Positions 22,207 through 34,682 are shown, counted from the first letter of the stretch. The stretch is 64,000 nt of DNA from Nectonema munidae (GCA_030549495.1 JAUIRK010001050.1:62001-126000); one strand, 5' to 3'. Numbers and translations are program-made. Notes: generated from the sequence alone by a model not told the origin.

Positions 22207-22960
22207 AAAATTTTTATAACTATTTAAATAAAGAGTTAATTTTTTCAGTTGGGCTGTCATATGTCAATCAATTTTTTGACAAGGTTTGATTGATTTTAAA
22301 AAAAAATAAACGTGAGCATTGTATTCAGCATACATGAAAATGGGTGTATATAAATAGAAAACTTTGTATAACCATTTAAACTAAAAGTTTCTTTTTTAAG
22401 TTGAGCTGTCATATATCAATCAATTTTTTGATAGGTTTGAATGATTTTTTTTTAAAATAAACGTGACCATCGTATTCAGCATACATGAAAATGAGTATAT
22501 ATGTGTAAAAAAACTTTGTATAAGCACTAAATCTAAAATTATCTTTTTTCAGTTGAGCTGTCATATATCAATCAATTTTTTGACAGATTTGGTTGATTTT
22601 TAAAAAAATGAGCGTGACCATCGTGTTCAGAACACTTGAAAATTACACTTGAAATGTGTAAAAAACTTTATACCCATTTAAACTAAAAGTTTCTTTTTTT
22701 AGTTGAGCTGTTATATATCAATCAATTTTTGACAAGTTTGATTGATTTTTTTAAAAAAATAAACGTGACCATCGTATTCAGCATACATGAAAACGGGTGT
22801 ATATCAATAGAGAACTTTGTATAACCATTTGAACTAAAGGTTTCTTTTTTTAGGTGAGCTGTCATATATCAATCAATTTTTTGACAGGTTTGGTTGATTT
22901 TTAAAAAAAATAAACGTGACCATCGTGTTCAGCACACTTGAAATGTATATATATGTGTAA
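22207..22960 (+). repeat. Satellite array S1, 150-152 bp period, five units
   Basis: The marker GCTGTCATAT recurs at 22,253, 22,405, 22,557, 22,707 (GCTGTTATAT) and 22,858. Each unit holds ATCAATCAATTTTTTGACA, a poly-A stretch and CAGCATACATGAAAA. The array is cut short by the hAT-like copy B. Confidence 0.9.
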
Positions 22961-24188
22961 CAGGGACGTACATCCGCTAAAATGTACTTATAATCTATTT
23001 ATAACAGCTGTCAGAATTTTATTTGTGAACAAAAATATTCAAAAAAACGCAATGATTTTTTTTTCTCGTATACTTTCATTTATGTTAGTTTAAATAATTT
23101 TTTAATGATTTTGTATTTTTAGACTTAAATAATTTTATAAAAAGTGATTAAATTACCATTTTTGTATACTATGATTCTTTACAATATGTAAAAAACACAA
23201 GTGCTACCAAATCACCCTATATAATTTGCTGCTTATAAAAACTTGAAAATATAAAATAAACTCTCATTCTTTATGCCTCCTATTATTTTGAAATTATTCT
23301 GAGAACAGACGGTTCCATTTTAAAATAGTGAAAATTGCTTTATTCGTTTATTTTGTTTCCTTTCTCTCTTATGTTAATTATCTAGCAAATTTTTCAATTT
23401 TGAGTAAAAGTAAAGGTACCGTGGGTGTGTTTTCATTGACAAGGCACTGATGTACCGCTTATGTCAAACTATGAACAAATTCGTATCAATGAGGAATCGA
23501 ATCCAGAGGCTTCCGTGCTGAGTCCATCATCTCAACCAACTTGTCATGCCACCCATAGAGTATGCTGTAGGGGATACGTCAAATTAGTTTTCAAAATACT
23601 TAAGTTATGCTGTAAAATTTTTTAGTTTTTGTTCAAGCTCTATAACTTTTTCTGATAGACTTTTTTTCCTTAAAAGTTATTATAAAAGGGAAATCATTGC
23701 AAAATGTTAAAAGTTATTTTACTTTTTGTAGCTTGCATCAATTTAGCTTTTAAACTATTTTTGAATGACGCTGAGTAAAATGAAATAATGCGATCTTAAT
23801 TTTATTTTTGTTTGCACAATTATAACTTCATTTTATACCCTTGCCCCTGAATCAATCACATTTTTTCATATAAACATCGCAGGGTGTCTAGTAGACTCTT
23901 TGCCTTTAGACTACATTCACTCATATAAAACTATCCAACCTTCAGTTGTTTTCTCTATAAATCAAATATCCTTTCATCAATTCCTGTAATGTGTCTGGTA
24001 GACTACTTCATTTTCAAATGAAAAGCCTCTTCCCCCCCCCCCCCCCCATTTAAATTTTTTATATAATAAAATATTTTCAAAAAAAATTTAAAATATTCTC
24101 CCGAAGATAGTATTTAAATTCACCAAATTTGTAAAAAAATATAAAGTAGTCTTATAAATTTAGGACTTTACGTATGCGTTGAATACAA
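22961..24188 (-). mobile_element. hAT-like DNA transposon, copy B (inverted relative to copy A)
   Basis: Reverse-complement homology to 12311-14305 over nearly its whole length, including the embedded SINE. It begins with the terminus CAGGGACGTACATCC directly after a partial satellite monomer, so it appears to have landed in the satellite array. The other terminus is missing. A poly-C run lies at about 24,040. It lacks both insertions found in copy A and so serves as an empty-site reference. Confidence 0.75.
23400..23556 (-). mobile_element. tRNA-derived SINE, copy 3 (inside copy B)
   Basis: Reverse complement of the 13,535 SINE within the inverted transposon copy. It retains the cggtacctttac motif near its 3' end, which copy 2 has lost but copy 1 shares, so it is closer to the family ancestor there. 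Confidence 0.64.
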
Positions 24189-24230
24189 TTTTTTTCCATT
24201 TGTAATATTAAATTCTATTTTCTATCCTAG

Positions 24231-24456
24231 ATATAAATACATCTCTTCTGAAGTAGTTTTAAAAGTTCTATGGACCTCGATGAGTATCCCGATTAAAAAA
24301 AACCAAAAAGTTAACGTATGGTGGAAGCCGAATCATTTCGTACCTTTAGTTTTGGATACAAAAACTTGCTTTTTGGTTGAAGAACACAAAGAAAATTTAT
24401 TTTTAAGCAAAGAAAATGAAAAAATTTTTACCTTATCAAAATACTGTCAAAAATGA
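24231..24456 (+). CDS. Orphan terminal exon, resembles the end of a vertnin/OTU-like domain
   Basis: Open from an acceptor (tctatcctag at 24,230) to TGA. It reads (x)YKYISSEVVLKVLWTSMSI, then PIKKNQKVNVWWKPNHFVPL, then VLDTKTCFLVEEHKENLFLS and a short tail; from its first ATG (24,280) it is 58 residues. The pattern WTS..W.PNHFVPLV is what I recall from the histidine-containing C-terminal part of vertnin-like, OTU-fold proteins that are common and often mobile-element-linked in invertebrate genomes; this is memory, not a search. No upstream exon was found. It abuts the broken inner end of transposon copy B and lies between oppositely oriented satellite arrays, so it may be a fragment rather than a working gene. 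Confidence 0.33.
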
Positions 24457-24639
24457 TCCACCTTTTTTTTGCAATATTCGATGTGATAACAAAATAGATT
24501 TTTTTTATCTGTTTAAAGTCTGTTTAAGTTATTTAATGATAATGAATAAGTCATATCTAGTATACCAACACGTATTAAAGAAAATGAATTTTTTATTATA
24601 ATTAAAAAATTTAATGGTGAAAAAAATTATTTTGTAATA

Positions 24640-25470
24640 ATTGTGGAGTTTGGGGTCTAAATCAAGCAAGAAATATTTTTATATTAAAAATAAAGGCGAT
24701 TCTTATACTTTCTTAACCGTATTTAAGGCAGGCTTTTTTGATGCTTGTTTTTCGCAAGGGGGCAGAATCCGTCCCCTTCCTTTAAAAAGTTTTAGAACCT
24801 CTTCTGTCAGCCAAAAAGTCATACCTATCATTTTCAAACATGCTGAATTGATTGATGACCTCAGTTTTTCATGAAAATGTGTCAATTTGTCATTAATCAA
24901 TAATTTTCAACACAAATGTCAAAAAATTGAAAGTCAAACATTTTTAACTGTAATAAGTCAAAACTACCCTTTTTAAGTATGCAGAATCGATTGATGACAT
25001 CCGTTATTCATGAAAATCTGTCAATTTGCCATTAATCAATCAATCACTTTTGACAGATTTGTCAAAAAATCGAAAGTTAAACTGTAATATGTCAAAAATA
25101 CCATTTTTGCGTATGCCGAATCGATTGATGACCTCCGTTTTTTATGAAAATCTGTTCATTTGTCATCAATCAATCATTTTTGACAGAAATGTCAAATAAA
25201 TCGAGTTGAACTGTAATAAGTGAAAACTACCATTTTCGTGTGTGCTAAATCGCTTTATGACATTTTTTCATGAAATTTACTCAATTTGCCATAGTCAATC
25301 AATTTTGGTAGGTTTGTCAAAAATATAATATTCAATATTTTTTATCAAAGCTACCCTTTTCAAGTAAGCTGAGTTGATTGGTGACATTTATTTTTATATG
25401 AAATGCAGTGGATTTATAATTAATCAATCATTTTTGAAAATAAGTGTTTAATGAAAATACGCTTGAGTAG
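24640..25470 (-). repeat. Satellite array S4, ~123-139 bp period
   Basis: GAATYGATTGATGAC recurs at about 24,846, 24,985, 25,119, 25,248 (degenerate) and 25,373. On the reverse strand the core GATTTTCATGAATAA...GCATACTTAAAAAGGGTA aligns with the S1 and S2 monomers (GATTTTCATAAAAAATGA...GCATATTTGAAAATGGGTA), so this is a diverged, inverted member of that family. Confidence 0.75.
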
Positions 25471-27870
25471 CATGGAAAAGCATACTAAATAGCATACCAA
25501 AATACAAGTTAAGTGTAATAAAAAAAACCTTTCCGATGGTGCAGATTGGCTCAGACACTTATGTAATAAACAATTACATCAAAATTCGGATTTTTCAAAA
25601 GGCCTGATGGAGCCGCTAAGATGAAATCCCGATAATAAAAAAAAGCAAACATTCAGTACTTCATTTCATATTTTCTAATTTGTAATATATACAGTAATTA
25701 TAGTAAGTGTTATTATGAAAACATGCCTATATTTATAAATACATAGATTGAACATACAATTAAAATATAAATGTTCATATACATATATTCATATTTGAAG
25801 TATATATATATACATATATAAAACACGAGTTCATCTGTATAGATAGCGTAAAGATTTAAATGTATGGTATATATTCTATAAAATATTTTATATGGTTTCT
25901 ATTGAAAAGAACATGAGTAGCAGTTAGGAATTACACATACCGATCTGTATTTTTCAGTATACTCTATTTTCAGTGTTTTTTTTGAAAGACCCAATATTTA
26001 GATTTATAAGGTTGAGTATATGGGTATTAGAATTCCAAAAGTTTGATAATTTATATTTTAGGGTTTGATAATATTTCACTCTGTTAGTCTTTAGCAAGAA
26101 CGGAAGAAGCAAAAAACTGATTAAATTATTTTGTCTCTAACTACAAGAGAATTACGTGTTCCAATACCAAGTCTTTTTCACGGCAATGTGAATGCTATAA
26201 TGTTCAAAACTCATTTTCTTTCTTCTAGCCACTTGTAAACCAAAAGTCTTCTTAAAATTCCTTTAGAATTACTATATGATTGGGTAATCCTATAAATTAC
26301 TTCTTATTATCATACGCTGTTCACATATTTATTAAAATTATGTATATCTTGTTTCGCATTTGTAAATAAATTTATTCTTTTTCTTCATGGTTCTCGTTAA
26401 GTTGCCCAGTGAAAAATAGTTTCAAAGCATGAAGTTGTCTTGATAGTCTTTACATATTAGTATGTGTGATAAATCTTGCAGCCTGAAACTTCCCTTCAGA
26501 TTTACTATTCATGTTAATTAATTGACAGCTATATTCTTTGTTGCTATTCTGAGTATTTAGATCTAAGATTTTTCTGATTACAATTTTGCCATCAAGACTG
26601 TTGTCCATATCTTTTTCAATAAAAAGTTATAGTTTCAAGCTGCTTGTCCATATCTTTTTGATACACTCTATTTCAAAGAAATGTACTCCTTCATAAACTC
26701 ATTGAGCTCTTTTGGAATACAAAGTTGATCTTTCTTCAGTTCAGCATACCTATTTTATGCTTAAATCTAATGTTGTTCCTCCTCAGACTATACAATACGT
26801 TCTATTTTTTCTCTTGTTCCAAAATTAAAGTAACAGCTGTAACTTACTCTTTGTGCTTATGAGTTCCTTTATCTACTTCTTTCTTTCAATTTCTTTGTTA
26901 ACATTTCTGAATTAATCATGGTTAATATATCTTATCTTTGTTTCTCATAAAGAAAGGTAATTTTTCATTATAAATTTGGTTTTCTTATCACAGATAGAAG
27001 CCCCATCTTAGCAAAATTAAAGATTTTGAACGCGCGTCAATCATATCAGTAATTTTCTTGCTTTATATTGTTATTGCTTATAGGCATATTGTCAAAAAAT
27101 AGATCAATTTCATTTTTTAATTGTAAATTTCAATTTTTTTGATGGTGTGCCCCATAACTTTGATGGAGGCTCCCGGCTCAAATGTTCAATAGCTGGCTAC
27201 CTGTCTGCAAATACTTCTTTGAAAACTTTCTATAATGTGTTTTTGCATTAATACTCTTTAACCTTTCTTGGCCACATGAAACAAAAATTTCCTGCTTTAG
27301 GGAAGGACTTTTTACTGAAATAAATCGAAATCTTTTTAAAACTTCTACAAATCTAAATTAAAAAAAAATATATAAATAATGCTATTTATTTTAATGTTTT
27401 GAATAATTAAGACTGCATAATATTGTTTTTTTATAGTTTTTTTTAAATAAATTTTTTTATATATGCTTTTCAAAACAGTTAAATACAGAGCAATTTTTGT
27501 AATTTGTTTAAATAAATTAAGATTTTGGAAAGTTATTTCGAATTTTTAAACTCATTGTTCCTTCTTCATTGTATTTTTCCAACTTTCCCTATTCTTGACA
27601 AAATGATATTTATTCTTTCGTTTTTTGCAATTAATTTTTTGTGGTCTAGGTAAGTAAGGTGTACTTGTTTAGTATAATAACCAATAGAAAACATAAGTTA
27701 CAAATAATATTTTTTTATTATAGTACAAATTTATATAAGCGTTGTATTCAAAAATTTGGAAGAAGTACTGTTCTTTTTATATATTTTTGAAAAAAAAGAT
27801 GACTTTCAGGAAAAAAAAATTTATTTGTAAAATATAGAATAGAATTGAAATAAAATAAAAATAGAGACAA
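25471..27870. other. 2.4 kb without a supportable gene
   Basis: Contains AT-rich simple sequence at about 25,740-25,880 (TATATACATATA types). The stretch 26,400-26,900 reads on the minus strand like a very decayed helical protein, but with many stops, and is not called. Confidence 0.5.
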
Positions 27871-28275
27871 AGATTTTATATAACATAACATAAAATAGCA
27901 TAACATATTTATAAGCCAATGCCTATAAAATTTGCATCTTAAAACTATTAAGTAATAAAATAAAATCTTCTAGACTGCCAAAATATATCAAGCTTCATCT
28001 TGAAATCATTGAGTGTGAAAGAATCAATTACTTCTTCCAGCAAAGAATTCCAGTCATCAAAGGCTCTTTCTGTTAAGTAAGTTTGACGTTAATTGTTTTG
28101 AAAACATTCAGATTTAAACTTATAACGATGCGATCTGAAAATTCTTGTAGGATCATATTTTTCTTTATAATCTTGAAGATGGTGATCATTTCATTTCTTT
28201 TTATTTTAAAGTAAAGTAAATGTAAGTTTAATAATCTCAATCTCTGTGAGTATGGATTTTTAAAAGATAATAAAA
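27871..28275 (-). mobile_element. 3' end of a CR1/Jockey-group LINE
   Basis: On the minus strand: YSQRLRLLNLHLLYFKIKRN, then EMITIFKII, KYDPTRIFRSHRYK, TYLTERAFDDWNSLLEEVID and SFTLNDFKMKLDIFW, with frame changes between blocks. This is the usual C-terminus of CR1/Jockey-type polyproteins (R.RGD.IE.YKI ... F..R....WN.LP..VV.A.....FK..LD..W). A TGTTATRTT-like simple tail follows at about 27,880, as expected for a 5'-truncated insertion. Confidence 0.7.
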
Positions 28276-28789
28276 ATAAGATCCAGAAATGAAATTAAGA
28301 TTTTCGATTTTGCATATAAAAAATATATTTTATTTAAAATATGAACGATTATAATTTAGCACGCAGTTTCATAATCAACTAACATTTATATTGACATTTA
28401 CCCCCATTAAAACCCATCCCCCTATTACCCCTATTAGTGCTGGGTGGCGTAAAACGCCCCCCTTCACTAAAAAATTAATTGTAGAAAATTGGCTGAATCA
28501 TATCCCTTCAAATTTTGTGACCTTTCCTAAAATCGCTAGCTGCATCTTTTGAGACCATTTTCATGGTAGTTGAATGACCCTTTCATGTCCAAAACTGTCA
28601 TTCAAAATCAAAAATTAAAATTTTTCAGCAAAATTTTGACATTATCTGTACTTAACCTTATAACTTAGGATCTATATTATATATTACCCTGAAAATTTAT
28701 AATTATATACAGTTTGGAACGCATAACACTTTATATATTTAATTTTTTCAATAATCATGGCTATTTTTTAGAAAATGTCAATCAAAATT

Positions 28790-30000
28790 TTGATTGATCA
28801 AAAATGTATCTAATAAAATATACTTTAAAATTTTACATAGAATATATGTTTTTATACTAAATCGGTCATACTGTTTTCATTTCTGGACTCATTTTTTACA
28901 TTTATAATTTGAAAATACCTATATGTGTTAATCAAATTTGCGGTTTACTTCTGAAAATTGTCTCCAAAAACATTCCTTCATATTTTACATAAAATATATA
29001 TTTTATACCAAATCGACCATGTTGTTTTCATTTCTGGACTCATTTTTCACATTTAGAGGTTTTAAAATACCTATAAGTGTTAATCAAATTTGCGGTTTAC
29101 TTGTGAAAATTGTCTCCAAAAACATTCCTTCACATTTTACATAAAATATATGTGTTATACTAAATCGGCCATGCTGGTTTCATTTCAGGACTTATTTTTT
29201 ACGTTTAGGATCTGAAAATACCTATAAGTGTTAATTAAATTTGCGGTTTACTTCTAAAAATTGTCTCCAAAAAATTTCATTTAAATTTTACAATTAAATA
29301 TGTTTTTATACTAAATCAACGATGCTAGTTTCATTTATGGACTCAATTTTTGCAGTTTGAATTTGAAAATACCCATAAGTATCAATCAAATTTGCGTTTA
29401 GTTCTAAAATTTGTATATTGATTCAAATTTTACGTGAAATATGTTTTTATAGCAAATAGATCATGATGATTTCATTTCTGAACACAGTTTTCGCATTTAG
29501 AGGTTTTACTGCTAGTGTCAATCAAATTTGCGGTTTATGTCGTAAAACTATATTCCAAAATATTCTCTAATTTTACATGAAATATATGTTTTTATACCAA
29601 TTCGACCATGATAATTTTTATTTCTGAAATCATTTTTGCATTTAGAGGTTTTAAATGTCTGAAAGTATCAACCAAATGTTCGATTTACGTCTAATGTCAA
29701 AAGAAATATTTTTGAAATTTAAATAAAATATCTGTTTTTATGCCAAATGGAAGATGCTGGTTTCATTTTTCGACTCACTTTTGGCATTTATGGTTTTAAA
29801 ATATCTGAAAGCTTCAATCAGATTTGCGGTTTACTTCTAGATACTGTCTTCAAAAATATTTTCAAAAAAATAAAATATCTGTTTTATACCAAATCGACTA
29901 TGCTTATTTTATTTCTGTACTGGATTTTGGATAATGCGGTTAAAAAATATCTCGAAGTGGCAATTGAATTAGTAATGTATGCCTGAAAATCAGTTCTGTA
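28790..30000 (+). repeat. Satellite array S3, ~150-bp period, about eight units
   Basis: The marker AAATTTGCGGTTTA recurs at 28,934, 29,086, 29,237, 29,388, 29,524, about 29,674, 29,820 and 29,967. Each unit also has CAAATCGACCATG and TTTCATTTCTGGACTCA. Sequence unlike S1, S2 and S4 despite the same period. Decays toward the right. Confidence 0.88.
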
Positions 30001-30954
30001 AAAAAATTTCAAAAAATGGCTGCATATTAGGTATATAGTAAAAATATATTTTTTTTGTATATTTTGGCTTATAATACTTTCTACAATCATTTTGAGTATA
30101 AAATATTTATTAAAAAATATAAAACGTATTATAAAATCTTTTGAAAATTTGTATGAGAGAAGGAACCAAGTTGAAAACTAATTTAAAAGAGAACATGTGA
30201 TCAAAACAAATAATTAAAAGAAATATGTATCTTGATTAAATGGAAGATTTACCATGTTCTAATGAACTAGGAAGTGGTTTAATTATATAATAGATGCTTC
30301 AAAAAGATTTTGACTGTGAAAAAGAAGTTCCTCTTTTACAAATGAAAAATATGTAAATCTATAGCTTATCATATAGGATTACAATTAACATTTAGCTAAG
30401 ATGGGTAGGAAATCTGAAAATTTAGAATAGGTCAGATTTATCAAAAATGGCACAGATGCCAATATGTGAGAATTTAGTCACTATCAAGATATTTTTAATT
30501 TAAATTGAATTTGCCATCTTTTTACTTTTGCGTCAAAGAAATAAATTTTAGATGAAGAACGTGGACAACTTTTTCTAATTGAACAATGAACATCACGAAT
30601 GATTCATCAGAAAAAAACCTTTGAAATGAGATTGGTTGACAAATATTCAGGCCTGATAATAAAATACACGATACTCATAAAAAGTTAAAGATCATCAAGA
30701 AGATTCTTTGATCAGAATGCTTTGAGAGAGGAAAAAAATAATTTTATCCTTATAAAAAAATTTTCGAACACACATTGAAGAATATAAATTTTTAATGAAA
30801 AAAGAGCTACCAAGAAAGGATCATCATGGAATGAATAGCAAAATTACATACTCTAAATTATAATATGACGTAGAGACTACAAGTCGATAACGAATTTTTA
30901 GCCAAAAAGATGGAGGTCCTAACGAGTTACATAAGTTACTGTAGAATGAAATAT
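30001..30954. other. Spacer between S3 and S2 inside the TIR-bounded element
   Basis: About 950 bp of AT-rich non-repetitive DNA, the only place where a coding core could sit. No frame of useful length or known motif was found. Confidence 0.5.
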
Positions 30955-32570
30955 TTTGAGTGAATTATCAATTTTTTTACAGGTTTTATTGAATTCATAA
31001 AAAATGACATCACCAATAAATTCTACATACTTGAAATGTATAAAAAACTTTTTATAAGAATAAAAATTTTAATTTTGACATGGGCTGTCATATTTAAATT
31101 ATTTTATCAGGTTTGACTAATATTTAAAAAAAAAAGGAATATAACCAGTAAACACAGCCTACTTGAAAATGGGTATATGTGTGTAAAATGCCATACACGG
31201 TAAACTTCATCATCTCCCTATACTTTCTATTAAACGTAATTCTCTAATTCAAAAAACCGTGACTGATCCTTTCTTTTTGGGATAAATTAATTTTTTGACA
31301 GTTTTGATTAATTTTCATAAAAAAATGAATATCACCACTGAATTACGCATGCTTAAAAATGGGTATATATGTGTAAACAACTTTATATTATTACTTAGAT
31401 AAAAAGTTTCTTTTTAAGATGAGCTATCATATATAAATCAATGCTTTGATAACTTTAATTGATTTTTATAAAAAAAAAAATGAATATCACCGCTGAATTA
31501 AGCATGCTTAAAAATGGGTGTATATGTGTAAAAAACATTATATAATTATTTGGATAAAAAGTTTCTTTTTTGAGATGAGCTGTCATATGTAAATCACTTT
31601 TTTGACAGGTTAGAATGATTTTTATAAAAAAAAATGAATAACACTACTGAATGCAGCATGCTTGAAAATGGATGTGTAAAAAACATTATATAATTATTTA
31701 GATTAAAAGCTTCTTTTTGAGATGAGTTGTCACATTTAGATTAATTTTTTGACAGTTTGATTGATTTTCATAAAAAATGAATATCACCACTGAATTCAGC
31801 ATATTTCAAAATGGGTATAAATGTGTAAAAAACTTTATATAATTATTTAGATAAAAAGTTTTTTTTGAGATGAGCTGTCACATTTAGATCAATTTTTAGA
31901 CAGGTTTGATTGATTTTCATAAAAAATGATATCACCACTGAATTAAGCATATTTGAAAATGGGTATACATGTGTAAAAAACTTTATATACTTATTTAGAT
32001 AAAAAGTTCCTTTTTAGGATGAGCTGTCACATTTAGATCAATTTTTTGACAGGTTTGATTGATTTTCATAAAAAATAAATATCACCACTGAATTCAGCAT
32101 ATTTAAAAATGGGTATACATGTGTAAAAAACTTTATATAATTATTTAGATAAAAAGTTCCTTTTTGAGATGAGCTGTCACATTTAGATCAATTTTTTGAC
32201 AGGTTTGATTGATTTTCATAAAAAATGAATATCACCACTGAATTAAGCATATTTGAAAATGGGTATACATGTGTAAAAAACTTTATATACTTATTTAGAT
32301 AAAAAGTTCCTTTTTGAGATGAACTGTCATATTTAGATCAATTTTTTGACAGGTTTGATTGATTTTCATTAAAAATGAATATCACCACTGAATTCAGCAT
32401 ATTTGAAAATGGGTATACATGTGTAAAAAACTTTATATAATTATTTAAATAAAAAGTTACTTTTTGAGATGAGCTGTCAAATATAAATAAATTTTTTGAT
32501 AGGTTTGATTGATTTTGATAAAAAATGGACATCACAACTGAATTCAGCATAGTTGAAATATATATGTAAC
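30955..32570 (+). repeat. Satellite array S2, 150-bp period, about ten units
   Basis: Units start at 31,084, 31,423, 31,579, 31,726, 31,874, 32,023, 32,173, 32,323 and 32,473 (marker GAGCTGTCA or a variant); one diverged unit lies near 31,260. The last five differ at few positions and the first are diverged, so homogenisation is strongest on the right. Same family as S1. Confidence 0.92.
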
Positions 32571-32687
32571 ATTAAAAATATTTATAAAAACTTATTAATA
32601 TCTGAGAAAAATAGGGGGGGGGGGGGCACTTTACGCCCCCCCCCCCTCAGCACTTGAGCGGACACATTTTGCCCAGCACTAATAGGG

Positions 32688-34507
32688 TTAATATAACATT
32701 CACCTAAACATTTCCCTTATTTAGGTTAAAAAATTTTTTTTGCGTTTGTAACCGTATAACATCCCCAAATGTCAAGAGTGTATCTAATTTAAGCGCTATA
32801 TTATAAGTTATCTACAGTAAAAATCAAAATTTTGCATACTTTGTTTGACCGTATGAGAAGTGCTTCGATAGCCTTGAAAATATTACCAACAGATGCAGCT
32901 AGCAATTTTAGTAAATATCTCAAAATTTCAAGATACAAATCAGGCATATTTATTAGTATAGATGTTTTAGTTGGGCTTAGCTTAAACCAGACCTTCCTTC
33001 CAAACTCTTACAGTCCATGCTGCCTCAACATTTTTTTGAGTGCTTACCAGAATCATTTTTACGAATTTGCATAAAATTTTTGAATTTGGATCAAATCTAT
33101 TGTAAAGGCATTTTCTTTTAAAGTAGATCGTTCATCATAAAATTTAAAAAACGACTGATTGATTGTTGATTAATTGATTGATATTGACTATCAGTTCATA
33201 GATTATAAAAAATGCGAAAGCTGCCATGAAGATTAAAAAATTGAGTGTTTTTAAAACACAATAATAAATTGGTATCACTATACAAATCTAATAAAGGAAA
33301 AAGAGGGGAGATTAAACTAGTGGCACCATTTTAACATGTTCACTAAAATACAAACCAAAACAATTTAAAAATTTTATTCACAGATTATAAATTAATTGAA
33401 AGACACTATAGATATATTTTAAATATGTATCATTTTGATTTATTTTCATGAGATCAATACATTTCTTGCTTGAACTTGCGATTGAAAATAATTTCAAAAT
33501 GATATATTTTACTTACAAACGAAACAGTAAATGCATTATTTAGTGTTTCTGCTGAAGAAATTTATGGGAACGAAGAAAAGAACATATTTTAAAACTGATA
33601 TCGTTGGTTTACAACCTTTTAATGCAATGTATAAATGAAGGCCTCTTTATAAGGCAAATATTTATAAGATAAAATGCAGTAGTATTCATGACAAAATGAT
33701 ATTTTTAAATAATCCTGAAAAACTCTCATAAAGTGGTGTACAATGCGGAGATTAGGAAAAGAGGTCACACAAAGTCTCAAATTTGCGTGGAAATGGATTT
33801 AGTATGAGTATAGTGTAGACGCTTTTTTTTAAAGCAAAAAGTACGACATTTACAAAGAGACTCTGTTGAGACGGTAATTTGCCGCTAAAAGAGGGAAAGA
33901 GCAGGCAAGAGAATAAAGGAGTCATGATGGGGGAAGAGCAGCTTCAAGCAAGTTTGATGCTTCATCATTCTTGCTTTTCATGAATCACCTGTGCATTATC
34001 ACGAAGGCGAAGCCGTTTTATGCTTACACAATAACAACAATCAATTATATTCTGCAAAGTAAAGCTTCCATGATTAATTCGAGAACATTTTACACCAAAA
34101 AGTTATCAGCGTCCCAAGCTTTTGTTTATGCAGTTTTATTGCCTGGATTGAATCATTGCAATCGGTCATGATGGCAGTGCGAAATGCTTTTATTTTTTTG
34201 GTTTTTCTTACTCAGTGTTTCACAGGCTGCGGGTAAATTACCAATTTTTCGGGGGTAATGGAGGGTTCAAAGGAAAAAAAGTTAATAATTCTGAAAATCA
34301 TGAAAACATTGTACATGCGTTAGAATTAATGACAAAATAGTCTTAGTATGCAATGTTGTAAACTAAACGGTAACAATGTTCAAATACAATAAATATAAAC
34401 GATCTCTAGTGTTTTCATTTAGTCATATATATCTATTATATATACAATACACTATGTTGACAACATTTTTTGAAAGGAGTAACATGCTTATTTAAGTCAA
34501 TATTTAA
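32688..34507. other. 1.8 kb without a supportable gene
   Basis: Short frames near 32,832-33,074 and 33,971-34,171 have no recognisable family. At 33,150-33,200 there are repeated GATTGATT motifs. Confidence 0.5.
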
Positions 34508-34554
34508 CCAATATTTCGTCTGCTTAAAGGATGCGTTGTTTTCATTTATATTAA

Positions 34555-34682
34555 CCCGTTAACGACCAGAATAACCAGACAATATCTAGTATAAAGCAGA
34601 AAATTTGTATTAAAAAGCATTAATAAACGCAGACGAATCACATTTTTGTAAAGCCGACTATAGTACTCTGAGCGTTAACGGG
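34555..34682. mobile_element. 128-bp piggyBac-like MITE
   Basis: CCCGTTAACG ... CGTTAACGGG between TTAA at 34,551-34,554 and 34,683-34,686. Homologous to the first 125 bp of the 3,331 element (shared TAGTATAAAGCAGAARATTT and AAAAAGCATTAATAWACGCA). Confidence 0.82.

Larger units (their letters stand above)
28429..32687. mobile_element. 4.26-kb TIR-bounded element filled with satellite arrays
   Basis: Inverted ends CCCTATTAGTGCTGGG at 28,429-28,444 and 32,672-32,687. Each end also has a subterminal hairpin around GGCGTAAARYGCC, with long G and C runs on the right. The inside is mostly two tandem arrays (S3 and S2). The right end is followed by TTAA and the left is preceded by ATTA, compatible with a piggyBac-type insertion but not proof. 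No transposase frame was found. Confidence 0.6.

Noticed and set aside
26400-26900. Minus-strand decayed coding region rich in Lys and Glu
   Set aside because: Many stops and no motif; AT-rich DNA gives such patterns by chance.
28790-30000. S3 array as an inverted copy of S2 (long-arm inverted repeat)
   Set aside because: The reverse complement of the S3 monomer does not align with the S2 monomer beyond AT-rich noise; only the period is shared.
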